NCBI GenBank assembly: GCA_035610835.1
Contig: CM069441.1
Span: 84,608,677-84,672,676 of the forward strand
DNA: 64,000 nt
Source: Ophiura sarsii
Taxonomy: Eukaryota > Echinodermata > Ophiuroidea > Amphilepidida > Ophiuridae
Direction: 5' to 3'
Both the position numbers and the translations under genes were made by a program. Positions 21,999 to 33,332 of this stretch are shown here, in pieces. Numbering within the stretch: the stretch's first letter is position 1; every line of letters starts with the position of its first letter. The notes under the pieces are model-generated. The model worked only from the letters and a program-made list of their open reading frames with translations, was not told the origin of the DNA and did no database searches.

Positions 21999-24880
21999 TA
22001 TCTGTGGTTCAGTGTTTGATAAAGACTGACGGCGACTCCCAATAGCACTGCACATATGTATATGTGGTTCAGTGTTTAATAAAGACTGACAGAGACACCC
22101 AATAGCACTGCACATATGTATCTGTGGTTCAGTGTTTAATAAAGACTGACGGCGACTCCCAATAGCACTGCACATATGTATCGTGGTTCAATGTTTAATA
22201 AAGACTGACAGAGACACCCAATAACACTGCACATATGTGTCTGTGGTTAGTGTTTAATAAAGACTGACAGAGACTCCCAATAGCACTGCACATATGTGTC
22301 TGTGGTTAAGTGTTTAATAAAGACTGACGGAGACTCCCAGTAGCTCTGCACATATGTATCTGTGGTTCAGCGTTTAATAAAGACTAACGGGGACTCCCAA
22401 TAGCTCTGCACATGGTTCAGTGTTTAATAAAGACTGACGGAGACTCCCAATAGCACTGCACATATGTATATGTGGTTCAGTGTTTAGTAAAGACTGACGG
22501 CGACTCCCAATAGCACTGCACATATGTATCTGTGGTTCAGCGTTTAATAAAGACTAACGGAGACTCCCAATAGCACTGCACATATGTATCTGTGGTTCAG
22601 CGTTTAATAAAGACTAACGGAGACTCCCAATAGCTCTGCACATATGTATCTGTGGTTCAGTGTTTGATAAAGACTGACGGCGACTCCCAATAGCACTGCA
22701 CATATGTATATGTGGTTCAGTGTTTAATAAAGACTGACAGAGACACCCAATAGCACTGCACATATGTATCTGTGGTTCAGTGTTTAATAAAGACTGACGG
22801 CGACTCCCAATAGCACTGCACATATGTATCGTGGTTCAATGTTTAATAAAGACTGACAGAGACACCCAATAACACTGCACATATGTGTCTGTGGTTAGTG
22901 TTTAATAAAGACTGACAGAGACTCCCAATAGCACTGCACATATGTGTCTGTGGTTAAGTGTTTAATAAAGACTGACGGAGACTCCCAGTAGCTCTGCACA
23001 TATGTATCTGTGGTTCAGCGTTTAATAAAGACTAACGGGGACTCCCAATAGCTCTGCACATGGTTCAGTGTTTAATAAAGACTGACGGAGACTCCCAATA
23101 GCACTGCACATATGTATATGTGGTTCAGTGTTTAGTAAAGACTGACGGCGACTCCCAATAGCACTGCACATATGTATCTGTGGTTCAGCGTTTAATAAAG
23201 ACTAACGGAGACTCCCAATAGCACTGCACATATGTATCTGTGGTTCAGCGTTTAATAAAGACTAACGGAGACTCCCAATAGCTCTGCACATATGTATCTG
23301 TGGTTCAGCGTTTAATAAAGACTAACGGAGACTCCCAATAGCTCTGCACATATGTATATGTGGTTCAGTGTTTAATAAAGAATGACGGAGACTCCCAATA
23401 GCTCTGCACATATGTATCTGTGGTTCAGCGTTTAATAAAGACTAACGGAGACTCCCAATAGCTCTGCACATATGTATCTGTGGTTCAGTGTTTAATAAAG
23501 ACTGACGGAGACTCCCAATAGCACTGCACATATGTATCTGTGGTTCAGCGTTTAATAAAGACTAACGAAGACTCCCAATAGCTCTGCACGTATGTATCTG
23601 TGGTTCAGCGTTTAATAAAGACTAACGGAGACTCCCAATAGCTCTGCACATATGTATCTGTGGTTCAGCGTTTAATAAAGACTGACGGAGACTCCCAATA
23701 GCTCTGCACATATGTATCTGTGGTTCAGCGTTTAATAAAGACTAACGGAGACTCCCAATAGCTCTGCACATATGTATCTGTGGTTCAGTGTTTAATAAAG
23801 ACTGACGGAGACTCCCAATAGCACTGCACATATGTATCTGTGGTTCAGTGTTTAATAAAGACTGACGGAGACTCCCAATAGCACTGCACATATGTATCTG
23901 TGGTTCAGCGTTTAATAAAGACTAACGGAGACTCCCAATAGCTCTGCACATATGTATCTGTGGTTCAGTGTTTAATAAAGACTGACGGAGACTCCCAATA
24001 GCACTGCACATATGTATCTGTGGTTCAGTGTTTAATAAAGACTGACGGCGACTCCCAATAGCACTGCACATATGTATCTGTGGTTCAGCGTTTAATAAAG
24101 ACTAACGGAGACTCCCAGTAGCTCTGCACATATGTATCTGTGATTCAGTGTTTAATAAAGACTGACGGCGACTCCCAATAGCACTGCACATATGTATCGT
24201 GGTTCAATGTTTAATAAAGACTGACAGAGACACCCAATAGCACTGCACATATATATGTGTCTGTGGTTAGTGTTTAATAAAGACTGACGGAGACTCCCAA
24301 TACTGCACATATGTATCTGTGGTTCAGTGTTTAATAAAAACTGATGGAGACTCCCAATAAAGTGTTTAATAAAGACTGACGGAAACTCCCCATGGCACTG
24401 CACATATGTATATGTGGTTCAGTGTTTAATACAGACTGACGGAGACTCCCAATAGATTTGCACATATGTATCTGTGGTTCAGTGTTAAATAAAGACTGAC
24501 GGAGACTCCCAATACCACTGCACATATTTATCTGACGGAGACTCCCAATTATAGCTCTGCACATATGTATCTGTGTTACAATGTTTAATACAGACTGACG
24601 GAGACTCCCAATAGCTCTGCACATAAGTATATGTGGTTCAGTGTTTAATAAAGACTGACGGAGAATCCCAATAGCTCTGCACATATGTATCTGTGGTTCA
24701 GTGTTTAATAAAGACTAACGGAGACACCCAATAGCACTGCACATGTATATGTGGTTCAGTGTTAAATAAAGACTGACGGAGACTCCCAATAGCACTGCAC
24801 ATATGTATCTGTGGTTCAGTGTTTAATAAAAACTAACGAAGACACCCAATAGCACTGCACATACATGTATGTATACAGTC
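21999..24880. repeat. 60-bp satellite array, about 48 units
   Basis: The tandem unit contains CACATATGTATCTGTGGTTC, AGTGTTTAATAAAGACTGAC and GGAGACTCCCAATAGCACTG in order. Most units are exactly 60 bp; some are shortened (GTATCGTGGTTC, CATGGTTCAG variants). A segment starting at 22001 recurs at 22649 with the same order of variants, giving a 648-bp higher-order duplication. Because 60 is divisible by three, minus-strand frames stay open across several units, which is not evidence of coding. Confidence 0.95.
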
Positions 24881-26040
24881 ATCAAACAAAGTAACTATAC
24901 AGGTAATAAATGGGCTTCTAACTCTAAAAATATATATTCTACCTAAAAATATCTCTCTTGGGGAGCAATGCCACAAGTCCTGCTTTATACAAAACTTAGA
25001 GGGTATTAAAATGTTTAAAATACTAATGTTTAAAGTAAAAAGTGAGCTAGGAGTCAATCCTAAGAGAACTATTTGTTCGTTTAAGACATTATGAATTTCA
25101 ATGTGCTTTTAGAAATTCATATACAAAATATACACTGCTCGTGGCCTTTAGAAATTCATATACAAAATATACACTGCTCGTGGCCTATGTACAAACAAGG
25201 ATAACAATTAAGCGAGCTATGCGTAAAAACAACGCAGTCTCCAGCAGCAGCAGGTCAATTACATTTACGAAAGGTCAAATTTACCTCGAGCTATCGTACT
25301 GCGCTGTCCACACGGTGCGTTAACTCGACTCGACTGGTCGAGATAGGACTTTACCTCTGACTTTTGTCAGAGGTAAATTGGTCGAGTTAAGGTCGGGTTA
25401 AGTTAACTCGACTCGTCCTTAACTCGACCTTTAGCTCGAGTTAAATAGCCATGTCTGAACGTGCCTACAATTGAGGCAAAGGCCTAAGCTACAGGGACCC
25501 GTTCAAGGATGCCTTACAATATTCCGCTTTGCCAAAACACTCTTTCAAAGCATTTGCCTGGCATTTCTTGTAATCTCAATGATAAAATTACAAAGCACAC
25601 AATTTAATCAAAGATCGACTGAAAAGAGACGGTCTTTGAATATGAACTTACAATACTTTCATTTACCAATGTATTTAACAATGTAGATATCACATGTGTA
25701 ATGATCTATTACCCTACATGTAGGCAAGTTACAGTATCTTTTTTAGAAGTGAGAATATGTTATATTTTTCAGTAAAAATCGTAACTTTGGTAATATTGAA
25801 TGGAATTCCTCCATTCAAATATGAAACTAAACCTACTTTGGCACTTTCTTTTCATTTTTTGCACTTAAATAGCTGAAATCAACAAAAGATGTGTTATTTC
25901 ATACACAAATAATGTCTTCACTCACATTCCCTTATCTTCCTTATCAGACCACCTCCCTGAGCGAATACACAAATAATGTCTTAACTCACATCACCTTATC
26001 TTCCTTATCAGACCACCCCCTGAGCGAAAACCAAACTAAT
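24881..26040. other. No gene; short tandem duplications and a hairpin
   Basis: A 38-bp unit (GAAATTCATATACAAAATAT...) is duplicated at about 25110-25185. A TTTACCTCTGAC hairpin with a TTTT loop lies at 25350-25377 inside a region rich in AACTCGAC words. A 63-bp unit (ATACACAAATAATGTCTT...) is duplicated at about 25900-26026. Confidence 0.7.
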
Positions 26041-26169
26041 ACCCCGTTTTTCGGCCCCGTTTTCCAGATTACCCCGGGGTTATCTGTAAAACGGGGCCAC
26101 CAAATTTGGTCCGAGTTTACGGTGTGCAATGGATTGGAAGTGAGCGTCCCTGTTTTTTGGCCCCGTTTT

Positions 26170-26193
26170 CCAGATTACCCCGGGGTAATCTGG
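26170..26193. repeat. Perfect 24-bp palindrome
   Basis: Half-site CCAGATTACCCC is followed directly by its reverse complement. A nearly identical copy with one mismatch lies at about 26064-26086, both next to CCCCGTTTT words. Confidence 0.9.
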
Positions 26194-26510
26194 CAAACAG
26201 GGACGCGACCCCGTTTTCGTGTGTCCCCGTTTTTCTGTCCCCGTTTTCCGTCCCCGTTTTCTAGACACCCCGGTGAGTGGTTTTGAATAGCCCTGCGGTG
26301 CCTATCTAAATTGGACCCACTAAACCAAGAGAAGATATCGGTTTCTTCCCAGAAACCAGTGTGTCCGATCGAATTACCATGTCTTATTAACTTAAACTAC
26401 TGCTGTTGACAAATTTAGAGGCATTAAAGCATAATGCATTGTGGGAAGGACCTTTTCTTGCTGGCCATATTATTCTATCGGCTATTGTCATCATTTGAGT
26501 CAGATAGTAT

Positions 26511-26896
26511 ACAAATACTACATGGTAGAGGGGAAATAGAGCAAACTATTTTCCCGAGGTACTGGCTACGGGCCTATCACCCCGAACCCGAAGGGTGAGG
26601 GGTGATAGGCCCGTAGCCACACACAGAAAACACTATGTAAAAAAATTACACAAATTATGTAAAAAATACACAATCTGTGTAAAAATAGAACTCCATAATA
26701 CTATGTAAACAGTTGTGTTAAGCTTTTGCATAGGAATTTACACAAGCTTGGGTATATATTACATGTTTTATGTAAACTCTTACATAATAATTATGGAGTT
26801 CTATATTTACATAATTTTTTACATAGTGTTTTCTGTGTGCAGTACCGAGGGGAAATAGTGTGCCCTATTGCCCCGATCATACCATGTAGTATTTGT
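26511..26896. mobile_element. Nested fold-back element
   Basis: Outer arms of about 55 bp (ACAAATACTACATGGTA mirrored by TACCATGTAGTATTTGT) enclose a 20-bp perfect hairpin at 26564-26618 (GGCTACGGGCCTATCACCCC) and an inner inverted-repeat segment at 26619-26839 (CACACAGAAAACACTATG ends). No coding content. Confidence 0.8.
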
Positions 26897-28270
26897 TTTA
26901 TTATACCTCACTGTGACTCTGGGGATGAGGTTGTAGGGAAATAGTCAAAACTATTTCCCTAGGGAAATAGTGAAATAGTACTTGTGATAGGAATTGGCCA
27001 ATGAATTGGCATGATTACCCGGGCATGATTAGTTCATGAATATTTATGAGGTGTAATAATTGAATGTATCCACATCTACAGAAATACTCACAAAGGATTG
27101 TAATCGACCCATGTCTGTATGGAGCATATGCACGCATGATATGCCTAACAAAGCGGGCATTTCAAAAGTGTATTTCACACACGGGTGCCCACACAGGTGC
27201 AGTAAAGCTATCGGATTTTGGACCGGACAGAATTCATAACCTTCCTACAATGCATTATATTTTTATGTTTTGGAACTTTTAAAAGTGATATTTCCCTCTA
27301 TAACATGAATCGTTAGTGAAAAAAATAATATACATTAGTAGAGCAGAACCAGAACTTTGCAATGGTATGTTTTACTTTACTAACGATTCATGTTTACCCC
27401 AGTTTATTCCGAACCAAGAATGGGAACTATGTACAAAAATATGAGAGTGCACGTTTGATTAGACATTGTAATGCGATCAGCCACAATGGTTTCTGGGAAG
27501 CTCCTCTTCTCTTCTCTTCAATCATTAAACCGTTCGGTTCTCTGTTAAGCCGGCCCTATGCACCTCGGTCCTCTGGGCCTGCGGTTGAACTGTTTCTTAC
27601 TAGCGCCTGCAGCGGGCTATCCGCGAGTCGGCCTCTGGCCTCGCGTGTGAGTCATTTAACATCATCGGCTGTATAGATTTATCCGAAATAGCTGCCCGAT
27701 CATCGCAGTCATTTAACATCATCGGCTGTATAGTTTTTCCCGGAATGGCTGCACGGGCATCGGCTGTATAGTCACTTCCTACCGATATACTGCCCATCCT
27801 CATCCTACGAGCTCCGTTTAGCACTTTCTGCTAAGAAAATATTCGACGTATATTCTCATCAGCATCGATATATTTCATCGTATTAAGTAGGGCCTATCCA
27901 TTTAGTTACAACTGTCGATACATCAAAGATCTACCAAGATATGTCTCTGTTCTATGATTCACAACGTTACTATTTAAAATACTAGACGGCATCACAACCA
28001 ACATAAGGTATATATAACAAGAAAAAGCAATTACTTTATTGATTTGAAATGGAGAGAAGTTACCCGTAATTTATATTATCATCCCATGTCAAATAATACA
28101 ATTTTGAAATAAGGAAAGTGTTGCGCGTGTCACAACCAAAATAATGTCTATAACAACAAAAATTGTCTTGATTTTTTTTTTAAAGTTGACTTATATTATC
28201 ATCATCCCAATATTTTGTAGCAATAATGTTAAATAATATAATATTGAAATGCGGAAAGTGTTGCGTGTCA
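26897..28270. other. No gene; short inverted repeat at 27303-27394
   Basis: AACATGAATCGTTAGT at 27303 is perfectly mirrored at 27379-27394. CATTTAACATCATCGGCTGT is repeated at about 27653 and 27709. Small frames here lack recognisable domains. Confidence 0.5.
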
Positions 28271-28301
28271 GACCAGGGAGGTGTTCAACACCTCCCTGGT
28301 C
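28271..28301. repeat. Perfect 15-bp hairpin with one-base centre
   Basis: GACCAGGGAGGTGTT, a single C, then the exact reverse complement. It sits in AT-rich sequence, so the GC-rich palindrome is conspicuous. No T run follows that would suggest a terminator-like element. Confidence 0.9.
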
Positions 28302-28739
28302 AGACTCAGTCACAACCAAAATTAATGATTCACTTCAAAAATGGTGTCTTGCTTCTCAACTGTAATTATAATTGGTTATGATTACCCCCAGCGAACACAC
28401 ATCTTAAACTGCGTGTTCATAGCACATTTTTCAATGCATAAAACAGAGCAGCTCAGCATTGAGTAGACAGTAAAGTTGTCCTACTGTGTAAGGGGTGTTG
28501 ATGTGTTTTTAGGTCAAATTAATAGCATTCTGTCAACTCATCAAAAGGGAATGCACTTGAAGGTCAAATATTAGTACACTTCTGTCAAATTAATAGTACA
28601 GCGGCTGTCATACAACCTATCACTTCAATCAAGGTCAAACTAATAGCACAGTTCTGTCACATTAATCATCACTAATAGTACTGTCCAAGAGTGCTATTAG
28701 TAGTAGTAAGAGTAACGAAGCGAGGAGTACTCTTACGTA

Positions 28740-28950
28740 CTAAGAGCACAGCCAGCATGTATTCACAGTTCTATAGCACCGTTCTATATGACATGTATGT
28801 GACAGCTACCGTTCGATATGTGTGACAGCTCAGCTAACTAGCATGTCTTCACAGTTCTATGATGTTGTTCGATATGTGACAGCTACCGTTCTGTATGGCT
28901 TCACAGTTCTATAACACCGTTCTATATGTGTGACAGCTCGTAAATCATGT
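28740..28950. repeat. Degenerate repeat of CACAGTTCTATAGCACCGTT / GTGACAGCTACC
   Basis: Words TTCACAGTTCTATA, CCGTTCTATATG and TGTGACAGCT recur about four times in irregular order. Confidence 0.7.
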
Positions 28951-29017
28951 TGACCACAGGCCCAAAGGAAGACTGTACATTACAATAGCCACATTCAGCC
29001 ACTGGGTTGAATTGTTA

Positions 29018-29168
29018 AGACATTTGTAGGATCTTGTTATACATGTATTTACAGTTGATATAAGGGCATAGTGATAGTGTTATCATAAGGGCATCATACT
29101 GTAAATGTGGACATTTTCCCGCTACATTAATTTTCGCGCTCCAAGCAGCTACCGCGAAAATAAAAACA
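29018..29168. repeat. Dispersed repeat, copy 1 (copy 2 at 50053-50205)
   Basis: The two copies share TTGTAGGATCTTGTTATACA, GATAAGGGCATAGTGATAG-like sequence and the end TTTTCGCGCTCCAAGCAGCT through ACCGCGAAAATAAA. The CGCGAAAATAAA end also resembles words in the 1671-2222 insertion. Confidence 0.8.
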
Positions 29169-30496
29169 CAAACACGGGCGTATACCCTAGTCGTGAAGAA
29201 GAAAAAAAATAAAAAAATTGGGGACAAAAGTTACAGGGATTTGAAAATGGCCGCTAATTTTACAATAACTAAAACTAAAAAATTGAAATAGTATATTCAT
29301 GTATGAATAGGCCTACTGGTTACACTGCATGCTTAATTGGTAATTGATTGTAAGATAATGCGAAATCGTTACTAAAGGGTAAATTTCAAAATGGTCGGCA
29401 CTCTTTTTTTCCATGGAATTACCTATAGTGAAATTGTGGGAGCTAAAATAAAGGCACTACATCAAAAGAAATTGTAGAAATCTGTTGTCGGTGTTATTAT
29501 AGGAAGCGGAAGAATGTTGTATCAAAAGTTTAAACAATCCAAATTATGCAGAAAACTAGTTCACAGCGATGTTGACATTATGTTAAATTTATGATGAGTT
29601 GAAATAACATGATTTTGGTATGTTTTTGTCATGCTATCTTTTTGTAGTGCAATCGTGGAAGCAGAAATATAATGCTACCGTGAAAATATGGTAGAAAGTT
29701 GGTTTTTGGTGTCATATGAAGCGGAGTTATATAAGAAAAACACTATTGTATCAAAAGTCCAAACAAATTCTATTTGGAGACAAACTGATTACAACGATGT
29801 TGACAATGACCGTCAGAATGTGCTACCTAATAATAGGTGGACAACTTTAGCTTATGGCTTTTAAAAGTAACATGATTTTGGTATGTACGAGATTTTACAC
29901 TACATGCTATATAAATTGGAAGATTTTAGACAAATGGTCAATTTCTAAATGACCAGCCAAAATGGCTGGAGCTGAAAAAGCCTGAAAAATGAAAACCAGA
30001 ATGATATATTATTCTATGCAGAGCAAATCGTGACACTTTTTTTTAATAAAAAAGGATTGATATCGGGGTTTTTGGACAATTTCTTTCAGAAAGCATAATC
30101 ATTGCTCAGAATACAAAGAAAAGCATAATCATTGACTGATATACTTTTTGTTTGTGAAGTGATGTGCTTTCTTTTTGCCCTTAGTTATGATTTGTTTTCT
30201 GAAAGGAATCGTCCAAAAAATGTTATTCCATTCATTAAAACATGTCATAAGTTGGTGATGTACATGTAAGAAGCTGAGTGTAAAAGGAACATTGTATATA
30301 TCACAAGTCATTGAAAAAACCACGTGTGCAAAATTAATTATAGGTAGGCTATGTTTGACAATGGTCATCAAAATTCAAAATTGTGATAATCTGTTGAACA
30401 TTTTTAACTTACAGGTTACAATCACTTGCTTTTGTATAAATTATGGATGTACACTGCATGCCTAATTGATAATTAAATGAAAGATGTAAGCTTAAC
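29169..30496. other. No gene; loosely repeated unit
   Basis: Two related stretches at about 29440-29640 and 29690-29890 share TATCAAAAGT, GATGTTGACA and AACATGATTTTGGTATGT. They look like old tandem copies of one repeat. Confidence 0.5.
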
Positions 30497-30734
30497 ACTT
30501 TCCACGCGGCTATTAGTTTTACCATACACAAAATAGATTTTTCAGAAACCTTTCCCAATTTTCAAAGTCTATCTCAAGGATTACTGACCCAATACTAGGC
30601 ATGTTTGTACTTATGTCAATGCATTTTTCACGATGATTCCAAATATGGTATTGAAATTACATAATTTTGACATTTTTTAAACATTTTGTGAAATTTTGGA
30701 ATGTCGTCTGCAGCCGCCTGCCGCGTGGAAAGTC
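30497..30734. mobile_element. TTAA-type MITE, CACTTTCCACGCGGC ends
   Basis: 238 bp, flanked by TTAA at 30493-30496 and 30735-30738. Ends are inverted (CACTTTCCACGCGGC). It is the same family as 6580-6817 in opposite orientation. Decayed relatives lie at about 30783-30970 and 50224-50380. Confidence 0.85.
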
Positions 30735-30782
30735 TTAAGATATTGTTATAAAGGATCTAATTTCAAATCACCTATAGTGAAA

Positions 30783-30970
30783 TGCTACCATTCAGACTTT
30801 CCCAACTTTCCATGTCTATATCAAGGATTACAGAACCAATACTAGGCATGTTTGTACTTATTTCCATGCATTTCTCATGGTGATGCTAAAATGGTAATTT
30901 AATTTAACATTATTGAAACATTTTGTAAAGTTTTGCAATGTCGTCAGACCCTTGCCGCGTGGAAAGTTGA
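30783..30970. mobile_element. Decayed relative of the TTAA-type MITE
   Basis: Shares TACTAGGCATGTTTGTACTTA and the right end GCCGCGTGGAAAGT with the neighbouring copy. The left end is degraded and no intact TTAA pair is seen. Confidence 0.7.
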
Positions 30971-32526
30971 AAAGCTGAAACACATTCTGCATTAGAAATT
31001 TCTTTTGACAAATCTGAAACTTTCCCTGACCAAAATGGCCACGGAAGGTGTATTATACAAGCAATTTCCTTCAAACGTAATTGTATACACTAGTGTCATC
31101 GTCTTTGTAAAATCAGAGTAAAATTCCAGGATTTAAAAAATGTTACACGGACAGGAACTTGTCACACTGTGAAAGACATGTCATTTGTAAGAAGGTGCGG
31201 AACGAGGTGATGGCGATGAACGGTGACGATGCAGGTGTACCCGGCGGACAAGAACAAGAACGCGTAGACGGACAGGATCGCGTGGACGGACAGGATCGCG
31301 TTGACAGACAGGATCGCGTGGACAATAGGCGTGGATAGAGAACAGAGCGAAAACACAGGCGAGGAGAGGATCGTGAATGTAGATATGGCACCATAGAGGA
31401 TGGAATATATGCCCAATTATAAACTATAATATGAGACTGCACAAAATGATATTTTTTTTAAATTTCCATTGACAATAACTATTTCGTCATATTTTATTAT
31501 TATAACACGATGACATGTTATAAAATGTTGGTATTTATAATTTGGTTTATGGTACCTCGATCACATTTGCCAATAATTTCAAGCCCGATCATGTTGTGCC
31601 TCTATGAAATGTCATGTAATTTTGTTTACACTCCTTTACTGCTGTACTGTACAGAAAAGACCTTACATAATTGAGTTAATACTTCAAGGTCAATTTCAAA
31701 TGTCTGTCAAAGACATTTCGATAAAGTTGTGAACATCCTGATAAAAACAGGTTTATTAGTGTATATGCCGAAGCCTACCAATATTGCTTTAAAAGTATTT
31801 CAATAATTCGCCATCATCATGTTTAATCTGAGACTAATTAGTATCAGGTTTAATTAACCGTGCGGGCATTTTTTTGTTTATGGGTTTTCTATTGTTATAT
31901 CTGCCAACCAATGCACGGCTCGTTTATAAATAGGGGAGCGGGTTGCAGCTATATTGTACTGTTGAAAAGCCCGAAAAATATACAGCTCTGCAGATATCTT
32001 CTTTTATCAGCAATTTCACTCACCCTAGTATATTATTATACTGATGGTACCCTAAACTTTTTATTTCCACCTTGCATATTTCAATGTAAAGTAGTGTTGC
32101 AAATGTATACAATTGCCTAAAACACTGCGCTCGCATGACTTTGAGCCATCATTTTTTATCCGTCAAAGTTGTTTATTTTTGTAGTAGGCCTGATTGTACA
32201 ACAGTGTGTTTAGCTTTGAATGAGTTTTACTTGTGTCTCTCTATTGTGTAATTTGATTTTTATTTGTGTGATTGGACTATGAGAAAATAAACCGTGACGT
32301 TTTGAATACATTTATGTTTATGGATTTAATTTTTTTTTTGTCGAAAAGTAGACGATATATATGTATCTTTTAATACCTAAAGTGCGTGGAATTGGTTATT
32401 TCTCAACTATCATGGGTCTAATTTTATCTATACAATCCTCCGTCATCTTTCCTTATTGCAAATAAATTAATGAATTAACCCCTCTCCATTCTTGAAATAG
32501 TTTCATCAGGAATTCAAAAGAACATT
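30971..32526. other. No gene; short minisatellite at 31250-31330
   Basis: A 21-bp unit (GGACAGGATCGCGTGGAC) repeats about 3.5 times at 31255-31325. Overlapping minus-strand frames of 84 and 99 codons across it come from the repeat. The remaining sequence shows no recognisable gene. Confidence 0.5.
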
Positions 32527-32580
32527 ATGAATTTTTCGTAGAAAAATTCCAGAATGGAAACTTACTATTTTTCCATACGG

Positions 32581-32611
32581 GTTTCAACAACTTGTCTGTT
32601 GTCTTCCTCAG
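32581..32611 (-). ncRNA. Hammerhead-like motif in Penelope tail, copy 1
   Basis: On the minus strand: CTGAGGA, A, stem GACAAC with partner GTTGTT, then GAAAC. The order matches the CUGANGA core, stem II and GAAA box of a hammerhead ribozyme, with one extra A before stem II. Penelope-like elements are known to carry hammerhead motifs. Stems I and III cannot be assigned, so activity is doubtful. Confidence 0.35.
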
Positions 32612-33066
32612 TGGATTGTGTTTGATCCAGAGCTAGTGTTTCTAGTCTGATTTTTGATGATGACGTCATCAGATGCTGATGATGACGTACTCTGGATCAG
32701 AGGGTCGTAAAGGTGACTGAGTTGGTAGGCCCCCTCGTCGCCGTTCATAAGGTGCTTGTGTTGGTTGTTGCCGCCTCTCCTCCTAATCCAGATAGATTCG
32801 CGAATCCATCTGGTGTTTCTGGTCTCGTCTCTGGCTATGATTTTTGACTCTTCCCATTGGATGACATGGTTCTCTTTTGCTGCGTGTTCCGCTACCGAGG
32901 ATTTCAACTCTGCACTTTGAGATTCCTTTCTCGCTGCCCGAGAGTAATTGCGAGTGCTCGTTTTAGCAGTTTCAGTTTTATGTTCTTTCTTTCTCGTGCC
33001 AAACTTTCTACCTGTTTCGCCAATGTAAGTTTTTGAAACACCAGATGGATTCGCGAATCTATCTGG
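32608..33066 (-). pseudogene. Penelope-like element GIY-YIG endonuclease, C-terminal fragment
   Basis: The minus-strand frame contains SKTYIGETGRKFGTRKKEHK, then VAEHAAKENHVIQWEESKII, TRWIRESIWIRR and the terminal block GAYQLSHLYDPL. This order (YIG-type motif, conserved Arg and His, an H-W-E segment, then IRExxxI and a short tail) is the C-terminal GIY-YIG nuclease of Penelope-like retroelements, which nicks target DNA to prime reverse transcription. The frame is open, but the linked reverse transcriptase is missing, so it is a 5'-truncated remnant. The frame formally extends to 33141 into the inverted arm, where the sequence no longer belongs to this copy. Confidence 0.85.
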
Positions 33067-33242
33067 ATTAGGAGGAGAGGCGGCAACAACCAACACCAGC
33101 ACCTTATGAACGGCGACGAGGGGGCTTACCAACTCAGTCACCTTTACGACCCTCTGATCCAGAGTACGTCATCATCAGCATCTGATGACGTCATCATCAA
33201 AAATCAGACTAGAAATACTAGCTCTGGATCAAACACAGTCCA

Positions 33243-33273
33243 CTGAGGAAGACAACAGACAAGTTGTTGAAAC
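33243..33273 (+). ncRNA. Hammerhead-like motif in Penelope tail, copy 2
   Basis: Inverted counterpart of the copy at 32581-32611, with identical core and stem: CTGAGGA, A, GACAAC, a six-base loop, GTTGTT, GAAAC. A short CCGTACGG palindrome follows. It overlaps the element's terminal frame, so coding constraint could also explain the sequence. Confidence 0.35.
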
Positions 33274-33332
33274 CCGTACGGAAAAATAGCAAGTTTCCAT
33301 TCTGGAATTTTTCTACGAAAAATTCATAACCC

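Larger units (their letters stand above)
32527..33332. mobile_element. Head-to-head inverted Penelope-like element 3' ends
   Basis: Arms of about 300 bp mirror each other (32527-32832 and 33034-33332). Each carries the end of a Penelope-like GIY-YIG region plus 3' UTR; only the left arm continues through the 200-bp centre that holds the GIY-YIG core. A similar stretch, AACCC(C)TCTCCAT, lies just outside both ends and may be a target duplication. Partial inverted copies joined to a longer one are a known habit of Penelope elements. Confidence 0.85.

Noticed and set aside
21834..24684. Repeating MCSAIGSRRQSLLNTEPQIH-type frames on the minus strand
   Set aside because: The 60-bp satellite unit is a multiple of three, so frames remain open by chance; the units carry indels that break it repeatedly.
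28271..28301. Hairpin as a transcription terminator
   Set aside because: No T run follows and the genome is eukaryotic; it is better described as a palindrome.
31143..31442. Overlapping minus-strand frames of 84 and 99 codons (STRSCPSTRSC)
   Set aside because: Caused by a short 21-bp minisatellite; no domain or splice-linked partner.
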